Shown piece after piece: positions 1 through 5,724 of a stretch of 9,497 nt of DNA. The translations under genes and the position numbers were made by a program. The stretch is from Actinomycetota bacterium (GTDB lineage: Bacteria; Actinomycetota; Acidimicrobiia; Actinomarinales; Actinomarinaceae), in assembly GCA_027729925.1 (NCBI GenBank), contig JAQCEB010000026.1, positions 1-9,497 of the forward strand, written 5' to 3'. The number at the start of each line of letters is the position of its first letter. Position 1 is the stretch's first letter. The notes under the pieces are model-generated. The model made no database searches. It had not been told where the DNA came from and saw nothing but the letters and a program-made list of their open reading frames with translations.

Positions 1-1029
1 GTGGACTCCATCAACATGCATTGAGAATGTACAACCTGATTTTTCTGCTTTGGAATGAATTATCCTAAGTTCATTTATTGAATTTAATTTTTCTAGCGCA
101 TATTTTCTAAGTTCATCAGAATGTTTTTGCACATTTTCCATTCCAAGTCTAGTTAAATAATCTACAGCTTCGCCTAAACCAATAGCTTCAACATATGGAG
201 GAGTTCCCGGTTCAAATTTGTGAGGAATAGGAGCCCAAGTTGCACTATCAAAGTTAACCTCTTCGATCATATCACCTCCACCAAAAACAGGTTCCATTTC
301 TTCTAATAGTTTCTTTTTACCCCAAACAATTCCAATACCAGTAGGTCCAAGCATTTTATGACCGGAGACACATAAAAAATCAATTCCAAGTTTTTGTACA
401 TCTACTGATCTGTGGGGAACTAACTGAGCGCCATCTAAAATAATGTATGCGCTAGTTTTCTCTCTCACCATTTTTGTTACTGAAGGAATATCAGTTAACA
501 TCCCAGAGATATTTGATTCACCAACTATTGAAACTATTTTTGTTTTTTCTGATAAAAGAGATTCAAAATGTTCTAGATCTAAATTAAAATTTTTATCAAT
601 ATTAACAAATTTTAATTTTAAGCCTCTTTCTTTAGCAGCCATTTGCCAAGGGATTATATTTGCGTGATGCTCAATTTCAGTTAACACAATTTCATCACCT
701 TGATTAAATTGTTTAGTTAAACTTTGAGCCAATAGGTTAAAACCTTCTGTACAACCTTTTGTAAAAATAATTTCCTCTGATGAATATGCATTTAAAAAAT
801 TTTTAAATTTAGTCCTAACATTCTCATATAAAGTTGTAGTTTCAGAAGATAATTGATAGGTACCTCTATGGACATTGGCATTAAAGTGTTCATAGATTTC
901 GTTCATTTTATTTAATACTTGAATTGGTTTTTGAGAAGTTGCTCCCGAGTCTAAATAAGTAAGTGAGTTACCATTTATAACTCGATTAAAAATTGGAAAA
1001 TCTTTTTTTAACTCAACAGTATCTATCAT
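1..1029 (-). CDS. sufS: SufS-type cysteine desulfurase (partial, C-terminus beyond window)
   Basis: Pyridoxal-phosphate enzyme that takes sulfur from L-cysteine as a persulfide for Fe-S cluster assembly in the cytoplasm. Reading leftward from ATG at 1029 gives 343 codons with no stop, so the 3' end lies outside the window; SufS proteins are usually about 400-420 residues. Visible motifs: the NANVHRG segment (residues 50-56), the cofactor-stacking His pair in EIEHHANIIPWQ (His121-122), DGAQ (Asp199, Gln202), and SGHKMLGPTGIG with the PLP-binding Lys225. FEPGTPP follows later. The catalytic cysteine loop lies in the missing part. The start overlaps the sufC stop by 4 nt (ATGA), typical of translational coupling. 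Two usually conserved places differ: TKGCTEG (residues 90-96) instead of the common TRGTTEA, and ESNISG instead of HVSNVLG. Family assignment is firm; SufS rather than IscS follows from the sufC neighbour and the GPTGIG motif. Confidence 0.95.
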   Translation of the reverse strand, partial: MIDTVELKKDFPIFNRVINGNSLTYLDSGATSQKPIQVLNKMNEIYEHFNANVHRGTYQLSSETTTLYENVRTKFKNFLNAYSSEEIIFTKGCTEGFNLLAQSLTKQFNQGDEIVLTEIEHHANIIPWQMAAKERGLKLKFVNIDKNFNLDLEHFESLLSEKTKIVSIVGESNISGMLTDIPSVTKMVREKTSAYIILDGAQLVPHRSVDVQKLGIDFLCVSGHKMLGPTGIGIVWGKKKLLEEMEPVFGGGDMIEEVNFDSATWAPIPHKFEPGTPPYVEAIGLGEAVDYLTRLGMENVQKHSDELRKYALEKLNSINELRIIHSKAEKSGCTFSMHVDGVH

Positions 1030-1751
1030 AAATATGATTCATAACCTTGTTCTTCGAGTTTTTTTGATAGTTCTAAACCACCAGAATCTACAATTTTTCC
1101 ATCAACAAAAACATGGACGTAGTCGGGAGTTATATAGTCGAGTAACCTTTGGTAATGGGTTACTACTAAGTATCCTTTATCTTCACTTTTGAGCTTACTT
1201 ACACCTTCACCTACTACCCTTAAGCCGTCAACATCTAAGCCAGAATCTGTTTCATCTAAAACTGCAAGTTTAGGATTCAAGACAGCTAACTGAAGTATCT
1301 CGTTTCTTTTTCTTTCACCACCAGAAAAGCCTTCATTTAAATATCTATCAGCAAAATCGGGAGAGAGACCAAGCTGTCCCATAGCATCAGCAACTTTTAA
1401 TCTAAGCTCAAGGGTAGTGAATTCAGTATTTTCAATGTTAGTTAAAGCTGTTTTAAGCATATTAACAATTGTTACACCCGGGATAGATTCGGGATATTGA
1501 AAAGCTAAGAATAATCCTTTTTTTGCCCTATTATCGACAGGTTCCTCAGTTATATCTTCACCTTCGAAAAGGATACTTCCTTTAGTAACCTCATATACCG
1601 GGTTTCCCATTATTACATTTGCTAAGGTAGATTTTCCAGAGCCATTAGGGCCCATAATTGCATGTACTTCACCAGCATTAATTTTTAATGACACACCTTT
1701 TAAGATTTCAATATTATCAACAGAAACATGTAAATTTTTAATTTCTAACAT
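1026..1751 (-). CDS. sufC: Fe-S cluster assembly ATPase SufC
   Basis: Cytoplasmic ABC-type ATPase of the SUF machinery; in known systems it binds SufB-SufD and drives conformational change during Fe-S assembly. It has no membrane partner. The 241 residues match the family length. Motifs in order: Walker A GPNGSGKST (34-42), Q-loop Gln85 in FQYPESIPGV, the SufC-type signature FSGGERKRNE (142-151), Walker B with catalytic Glu in AVLDETDSGLD (163-173), and switch His199 in VVTHYQRLL. The SGGE.KRNE and DSGLD blocks separate SufC from transporter ABC ATPases. The ATG at 1751 is the natural start because the protein begins directly with the first beta strand (MLEIKNLHV). No Shine-Dalgarno sequence precedes it, so translation may be leaderless. 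It is the first gene of its operon, with sufS coupled behind it. sufB and sufD are not upstream, which is unusual. Confidence 0.97.
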   Translation of the reverse strand: MLEIKNLHVSVDNIEILKGVSLKINAGEVHAIMGPNGSGKSTLANVIMGNPVYEVTKGSILFEGEDITEEPVDNRAKKGLFLAFQYPESIPGVTIVNMLKTALTNIENTEFTTLELRLKVADAMGQLGLSPDFADRYLNEGFSGGERKRNEILQLAVLNPKLAVLDETDSGLDVDGLRVVGEGVSKLKSEDKGYLVVTHYQRLLDYITPDYVHVFVDGKIVDSGGLELSKKLEEQGYESYL

Positions 1752-1827
1752 ATTATGTATGTTAATTATTATTTAAAACAACTTGAATATCATTAGCGAA
1801 ATAAAAAAATAAAATTAAAATTAAATA
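1752..1827. promoter_or_regulatory. Divergent promoter region between sufC and the acyl-CoA dehydrogenase gene
   Basis: This 76-bp, very AT-rich gap must hold the promoters for both divergent genes. On the minus strand, TTCAAG and TAACAT lie 17 nt apart, and TAACAT ends 7 nt before the sufC ATG, a geometry that fits a leaderless sufC transcript. On the plus strand, TAAAAT at 1816-1821 ends 6 nt before the ATG at 1828, again leaderless-compatible, but the upstream TTGAAT at 1783-1788 is too far for a standard spacer. Neither gene has a Shine-Dalgarno site. The base composition makes chance matches likely, so the individual boxes are weak. No clear palindrome or SufR-type operator was recognised. 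Confidence 0.4.
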
Positions 1828-2949
1828 ATGCAGTTCACTCTCACAGATACACAAATAGAAATTAAAGAAAATGCTACTAAGTTATTAAAAGAAAATATTG
1901 ATCTTCTAAATACAATAAAACAAGTTGATAATAACTGTAGATTAGATGAAAAAATTTGGAAACTTATTTCTGAACAAGGCTGGATAGCCTTAGATGTACC
2001 AGAACAAGATGGTGGCTTGGGTTTTTCAAGAACAGATTCAGCAATCCTCTATGAAGTTGTTGGATATTATATGCCTATAGTTCCCATATTTTCTTCAGGT
2101 GTAGTATTTAAAAACTTAATTTTAAATTCTCAAAAAGAAATTAAAGACAAAGTTTTACAAACCATAATTACTGGAGAAAAAATAGGTACTTTTGCAGTTT
2201 ATGAAAATAACGACTATGAAATAAATACTAAAAATTTGAAAACTAAAGTTGAAGCTAAAGATCAAAATTTTATCTTGAATGGTTCAAAAAGATACACAAT
2301 GTTTGCAGATGTAAGTGATTATTTGATTGTACTTGCAGAATTTAATGGAAGTTTTAAATTTATTATTCTTGAATCTGACAAACAAGGTATTTCTATAGAT
2401 ATTACTCCATCATTAGACCAAACAAGACCAATGTGCGAAGTTAATTTTTCAGATGTTATTATTTCTGAGGAAAATTTTCTTACTGAATCTAAGGATGATT
2501 TAGAACTTTGGGAAACAGTTAAGAATACTTCAATAAGTTATTTAGCAATGGAGCAAGTCGGTGCTTCTCAAGCATGTTTAGACATGGCAATAACTTATGC
2601 TAAAGAAAGAATTCAATTTGGTAGGCCAATTGGTTCATTTCAAGCAATTCAACATATATGTGCAAATATGTTGGTTCAATTAGAAAGCGCTAAATCCGTC
2701 GCATACAGCTCAATAAGAGCTGATAGTAATGATAAAGTTGAAGTTGAAATGAGTGCAATGCTTGCTAAATCGTACTGTTCAGAAGTATTAAATAAATTAG
2801 CAGGTGACAATATCCAGGTTCATGGAGGAATTGGTTTTACTTGGGAGCACCCTGCCCATCTATATTTTAAGAAAGCTAAGTCGGATTCTCTATTATTCGG
2901 AACTCCAAAAACAGCTAGAGACAATATCGCAAAATTAATAAGTTTGTAA
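1828..2949 (+). CDS. Acyl-CoA dehydrogenase family flavoprotein
   Basis: FAD-dependent enzyme that in this family introduces an alpha-beta double bond into an acyl-CoA. The 373 residues have the three-part fold: N-terminal helical domain (about 1-115, with PEQDGGLGFS), middle beta domain (about 120-225), and C-terminal helical domain (about 230-373). Signature blocks are YAKERIQFGRPIGSFQAIQH, with QFGRPIG at 263-269, and QVHGGIGFTWEHPAHLYF from residue 330. The usual EGT near the end is FGT here, so the common C-terminal catalytic Glu is absent. Glu242 in LAMEQVGAS sits where isovaleryl-CoA dehydrogenase and some actinobacterial FadE chains carry their base, so the protein may still be active, possibly with a partner chain. 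The substrate cannot be read from the sequence. ATG at 1828 has no Shine-Dalgarno site. A 67-codon gene follows after 1 nt. Confidence 0.93.
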   Translation: MQFTLTDTQIEIKENATKLLKENIDLLNTIKQVDNNCRLDEKIWKLISEQGWIALDVPEQDGGLGFSRTDSAILYEVVGYYMPIVPIFSSGVVFKNLILNSQKEIKDKVLQTIITGEKIGTFAVYENNDYEINTKNLKTKVEAKDQNFILNGSKRYTMFADVSDYLIVLAEFNGSFKFIILESDKQGISIDITPSLDQTRPMCEVNFSDVIISEENFLTESKDDLELWETVKNTSISYLAMEQVGASQACLDMAITYAKERIQFGRPIGSFQAIQHICANMLVQLESAKSVAYSSIRADSNDKVEVEMSAMLAKSYCSEVLNKLAGDNIQVHGGIGFTWEHPAHLYFKKAKSDSLLFGTPKTARDNIAKLISL

Positions 2950-2950
2950 T

Positions 2951-3154
2951 TTGAATAGATTAAAACGTTTTGAAAAAAATAGATATGTTGGTCTTAGGTC
3001 AAATATGAGAGTTTATGACTGTGATGATAATGACCAATTTGAAAGACTCCTAGAAAAACTAGATAATGTTGACTATATTTCTAAAAATTTGATTCAAGCA
3101 TTTGGACCAGATACATTAGAAGAAGCTTTAAATAGGGGATATTCTTTAACTTAG
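2951..3154 (+). CDS. Small hypothetical protein, 67 residues
   Basis: I do not recognise this family. The frame opens with TTG 1 nt after the acyl-CoA dehydrogenase stop and runs to TAG at 3152-3154. The product is soluble-looking and rich in charged residues: a basic start (NRLKRFEKNRYVGLRSNMR) followed by an acidic stretch (YDCDDNDQFERLLEKLD) and a helical-looking tail. There is no signal peptide, membrane segment or metal-binding cysteine pair; only one Cys is present. Tight spacing behind the dehydrogenase and codon use like the neighbours favour a real, co-transcribed gene. There is no Shine-Dalgarno site, so the start is uncertain; the in-frame ATG at 3005 would give a 49-residue form. 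Its last 9 nt overlap the end of the convergent hydrolase gene. Confidence 0.6.
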   Translation: MNRLKRFEKNRYVGLRSNMRVYDCDDNDQFERLLEKLDNVDYISKNLIQAFGPDTLEEALNRGYSLT

Positions 3155-4108
3155 TTTTTCCCAAACTTGAACTGAATTTACTACATTAAAATTAATTTTT
3201 TTATTATTTTTGAGATACAAGATGTGGGCCATAGTTTCTTGAAAAGCTAATCTTAAATTTAATTGATCTAGATTTCTAGGAAAAAGCTCCTCGAGTATCT
3301 CCCAGCCACTTTTTTTAGACAAAGCTAATATTTCTAATATTCTTTCAGATCTTTTCTTATGATGAATTTTCATTTGTTCAATTCTTTCATATGGGCTGGT
3401 AATTAAGCCACCATGTCCAGGTGCAATTATGGAATGACTAATATTTAATACTTTATCAAGTGAATCACCGTACCTTCCAAGCATATCATCATCCTCGTTT
3501 GTGGTTGGTATGAATGGTGTTATTTTAGGCAAAATATGATCTCCTGAAAAAATTATTCCAGAACTTGCATCATGAAGTGAGATTTCAGTAATGTCATGCC
3601 CTGGAGTAAAAACTGTAAATAGTTTCCTATCTACTTCTGTAATTGCACCTTCATCTAAAAGTAGATCTGGCTTAGTTACTTTTCCAGCATAAATTGGAGT
3701 TTCAATTTCATTCAAGTCTTGTAGGAAACTCTTTGGAGCTCCTTGTTTTTCAGCTAATATAATTAGTTCTCTAAACCTTATTTTCCAGTCATTGTAGTGA
3801 GTTATAAAATCTGTAGAGTTTTTATAAAGAGCAAATTTTACACCTTGCTCTCTAATTCGAGTTGATAAGCCAATATGATCAGAGTGCATATGGGTACCAA
3901 TTAATAAATTTATATCTTTAATATTTATTTTAAAACTATCCAAATGCTCAATCAGTAGTTGATAGTACTCTTCTCCATCGACCCCACAATCAATCATCAC
4001 AAAACCATTTTTGTCTTCCAGTAAATAAACATTTACAAATCCAGGTGAAGACCAAGGTAACTCCATAGGAATATGGAAAATTCCATTTCCAAGATTGAAA
4101 CTATTCAT
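3146..4108 (-). CDS. Metallo-beta-lactamase-fold hydrolase with C-terminal helical domain
   Basis: Probable cytoplasmic metal-dependent hydrolase. From ATG at 4108 the product has 320 residues. The N-terminal metallo-beta-lactamase domain contains the zinc motif THMHSDH (His73, His75, Asp77, His78), then His171 in TPGHDITE, bridging Asp190 in FSGDHILP, and His232 in APGHGG: a complete two-metal set. Residues about 240-300 form the helical, winged-helix-like tail (ERILEIL, GWEILEELFPR, ETMAHILYL) seen in LACTB2-like members. Substrates in this family range from thioesters to RNA, so the substrate is left open. A TTG at 4135 would add 9 residues, but these overlap a 28-codon membrane ORF in another frame that ends 1 nt before ATG 4108. 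ATG 4108 also places the usual NGIFHIPM beginning at the N-terminus, so I prefer it. The gene converges with the small plus-strand gene and overlaps it by 9 nt, leaving no room for a terminator between them. Confidence 0.9.
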   Translation of the reverse strand: MNSFNLGNGIFHIPMELPWSSPGFVNVYLLEDKNGFVMIDCGVDGEEYYQLLIEHLDSFKINIKDINLLIGTHMHSDHIGLSTRIREQGVKFALYKNSTDFITHYNDWKIRFRELIILAEKQGAPKSFLQDLNEIETPIYAGKVTKPDLLLDEGAITEVDRKLFTVFTPGHDITEISLHDASSGIIFSGDHILPKITPFIPTTNEDDDMLGRYGDSLDKVLNISHSIIAPGHGGLITSPYERIEQMKIHHKKRSERILEILALSKKSGWEILEELFPRNLDQLNLRLAFQETMAHILYLKNNKKINFNVVNSVQVWEKLS

Positions 4109-4109
4109 A

Positions 4110-4196
4110 TTAAAAGGTTGCCAGCCAAACACCAAAAGAAATTAAAATCAATAACCCAGTTATTAGCGAAGCTATTAACAGATGTCTAGTTTGCAT
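4110..4196 (-). CDS. Candidate single-membrane-helix microprotein, 28 residues
   Basis: The minus-strand ORF starts with ATG at 4196 and stops with TAA at 4110-4112. The product is a short basic head (MQTRH) followed by about 22 uninterrupted hydrophobic or small residues (LLIASLITGLLILISFGVWL), then ATF. This is a convincing single transmembrane segment with the positive charges predicted inside. The stop lies 1 nt before the hydrolase ATG at 4108, so the two would be translationally coupled and may be co-transcribed. No Shine-Dalgarno site is visible upstream. I do not recognise a family. A chance ORF in AT-rich DNA is possible, since T-rich codons encode hydrophobic residues, but the exact junction argues for a real gene. 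Confidence 0.5.
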   Translation of the reverse strand: MQTRHLLIASLITGLLILISFGVWLATF

Positions 4197-4232
4197 AGTT
4201 ACATTGTAATTTAATTAGGGATAATCTTTATT

Positions 4233-4260
4233 TTGAACTTTAGCTAAAGTTTAGTAAATT
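4233..4260 (+). promoter_or_regulatory. Candidate sigma-70-like promoter of the lpd-E1-E2-lipB operon
   Basis: TTGAAC at 4233-4238 and TAAATT at 4255-4260 are 16 nt apart and point toward lpd. Each matches four of six consensus positions. Transcription would begin near 4267, giving a leader of about 93 nt before the lpd start. The spacer is almost entirely filled by a perfect palindrome, which suggests repressor control. In AT-rich DNA such boxes can occur by chance. Confidence 0.4.
4236..4251. promoter_or_regulatory. Perfect 16-bp palindrome, candidate operator
   Basis: AACTTTAGCTAAAGTT reads identically on both strands with no central gap. It lies between the -35-like and -10-like boxes of the candidate lpd promoter and about 40 bp upstream of the divergent membrane micro-ORF, so one bound dimer could affect both directions. 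It is too short and gap-free, and has no T-tract, to be an intrinsic terminator. The cognate regulator is not in the window. Confidence 0.5.
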
Positions 4261-4276
4261 AGGAGTTGAAAATAAC

Positions 4277-4345
4277 GATAATCTTTTTTTGATGGAAACC
4301 CCAAAAGAAAAGTAGTTGTTATCTCGATTAGGTAGAGATCCTATC
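4277..4345 (+). promoter_or_regulatory. Structured leader upstream of lpd (two predicted hairpins)
   Basis: By eye the leader can form two hairpins. The first pairs 4277-4282 with 4318-4323 (GATAAT with GTTATC, one G-U). It continues after a 5-nt bulge as 4283-4290 with 4305-4312 (one G-U) and has a GG-AAA-CC tip at 4294-4300. The second pairs 4326-4332 with 4340-4345 (GAT.AGG with CCTATC, one bulged T) around a 7-nt loop, and ends 1 nt before the purine-rich ribosome binding site. No conserved core of a riboswitch known to me (TPP, glycine, lipoate-like or other) was recognised. Folding was not computed, so this remains a proposal. Confidence 0.35.
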
Positions 4346-4346
4346 T

Positions 4347-4355
4347 GGAAAGAGG
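4347..4355 (+). promoter_or_regulatory. Ribosome binding site for lpd
   Basis: GGAAAGAGG is the clearest Shine-Dalgarno sequence in the window and ends 4 nt before the TTG at 4360. It fixes the non-ATG start of lpd. It sits directly behind the second leader hairpin, so an alternative fold could expose or hide it. Confidence 0.65.
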
Positions 4356-4359
4356 TAAT

Positions 4360-5724
4360 TTGAAAAAATTAACCATTATAGGCGGAGGTCCTGCGGGTTA
4401 TGCTGCAGCACTTTATTCAAGCAATTTTGATTTAGAAGTTACTTTAATTGAATCTGACACTTTAGGCGGTACATGTCTAAATAGAGGATGTATACCTGCT
4501 AAATATTGGCTTCATGTAGCTGAATTAAATCATGAAATTGATACTTCAAATGAATACGGAATTGAAATCAAAGAAAAAAAGATAAATTGGGCAGAAACGG
4601 CAAAGAAGCGATTTGATACAGTTAATAAATTAGTTGGAGGTATTGGAATACTACTTAAATCTAAAAAGGTTCAAGTTGTTGAAGGTTGGGGTTCAGTAAA
4701 AGATTCTAATACAGTCATAGTAAAAAAATCAGATGGTTCAGAAGTTGAGTTGGAGTCAGATTTCATACTTATTGCAACAGGTTCAAAGCCAAGAAGTATT
4801 CCTAATATTGAAGTAGACGAAAAATTTATTATAACTTCTGACACAGCTTTAAACTGGGAAGAGCCACCAAAAAAAGTATGTGTTGTTGGTGCTGGGGCTA
4901 TAGGTTGTGAGTTTGCTAGTCTTTTAAACGATCTTGGTTCTGAAGTTACTGTTGTTGAACTAGATAATGAAATTCTTCCTGGCTTAGATAAAAGAACATC
5001 TAGTGAATTAAGAAAACAATTATCTAAAAGGGGTATACAGTTTAAGCTAGGAACTTCAATAAATTCAATAAATAATAAAACTGTAGAATTTTCTGATAAA
5101 GAAAGTCAAGATTTTGATACTGTTCTAATTGCTGTGGGAAGAGCTCCTTTAACAGAAAATATTGGACTTGAAAAAGCAGGTGTTGTAGTTAATAAAGGTT
5201 ACGTTGAAGTTAATCTAGACACCTATCAAACTGCAAAAGATAATATTTTTGCAATTGGCGATATAGTATATGGGACTCCTCAATTAGCACATGTAGCATT
5301 TGCAGAGGCAATCAGTGCTATTACTTTTATTGCTACTGGAGAAAAAAAGCCAATTAATTATTCCGCTATTCCGTTTGTTGTATATACCAGACCTGAGTTA
5401 GCTGAAGTTGGAATCAATGCTGAAAAAGCAAAAGAACAAAATATTACTATTAAACAATCACAACACAGTTTTGCTGGAGTCGGAAGAGCATTGATTCAAA
5501 ATCAAAATCAAGGGGTGGTTAGAGTTTATGCAGAAGAAGCAGGATCAATTATCGGTGCTAGTGTCTGTGGACCAGCAGCAGGTGAAATGATTCATGAATT
5601 AATGTATATGGTGGGTTGGGAAGCATTACCAAGTGAAGCAAGTGAGTTTATTCATGCTCACCCAACACTTAGTGAATCTATTGGTGAATCATTGTTAAGT
5701 TTAAGTGGAAAGGGATTGCATTGA
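4360..5724 (+). CDS. lpdA: Dihydrolipoyl dehydrogenase (E3)
   Basis: FAD enzyme that re-oxidises dihydrolipoyl groups on E2 and passes electrons to NAD+. It has 454 residues, slightly shorter than the usual 460-475. Domains: FAD-binding GGGPAGYAAA (8-17), redox disulfide in GGTCLNRGCIPAK (Cys39 and Cys44), NAD-binding GAGAIGCEFA (177-186), second FAD motif FAIGD with Asp301, and dimer-interface HAHPTLSE with catalytic His434 and Glu439. The C-terminal His-Glu pair and its position beside E1 and E2 favour E3 over mercuric or glutathione reductase. The disulfide helix is unusual: NRGCIPAKYW replaces the common NVGCIPSKAL. The start is TTG, supported by GGAAAGAGG just upstream and by MKKLTIIGGG leading directly into the first strand. 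It is the first gene of the operon; the stop abuts or overlaps the E1 start. Confidence 0.96.
   Translation: MKKLTIIGGGPAGYAAALYSSNFDLEVTLIESDTLGGTCLNRGCIPAKYWLHVAELNHEIDTSNEYGIEIKEKKINWAETAKKRFDTVNKLVGGIGILLKSKKVQVVEGWGSVKDSNTVIVKKSDGSEVELESDFILIATGSKPRSIPNIEVDEKFIITSDTALNWEEPPKKVCVVGAGAIGCEFASLLNDLGSEVTVVELDNEILPGLDKRTSSELRKQLSKRGIQFKLGTSINSINNKTVEFSDKESQDFDTVLIAVGRAPLTENIGLEKAGVVVNKGYVEVNLDTYQTAKDNIFAIGDIVYGTPQLAHVAFAEAISAITFIATGEKKPINYSAIPFVVYTRPELAEVGINAEKAKEQNITIKQSQHSFAGVGRALIQNQNQGVVRVYAEEAGSIIGASVCGPAAGEMIHELMYMVGWEALPSEASEFIHAHPTLSESIGESLLSLSGKGLH

Noticed and set aside
443..667. 74-codon plus-strand ORF
   Set aside because: It lies wholly antisense to sufS, whose minus-strand translation carries clear conserved motifs.
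4109..4135. TTG at 4135 as hydrolase start
   Set aside because: The extra nine residues are not part of the usual domain start and overlap the membrane micro-ORF; ATG 4108 fits better.
4283..4312. Leader hairpin as an intrinsic terminator
   Set aside because: It is not GC-rich and has no U-tract after the stem in either direction, and the flanking genes are divergent.
4292..4315. Seven-codon leader peptide METPKEK before lpd
   Set aside because: No ribosome binding site, no run of regulatory amino-acid codons, and it lies inside the proposed hairpin; chance is the simplest explanation.
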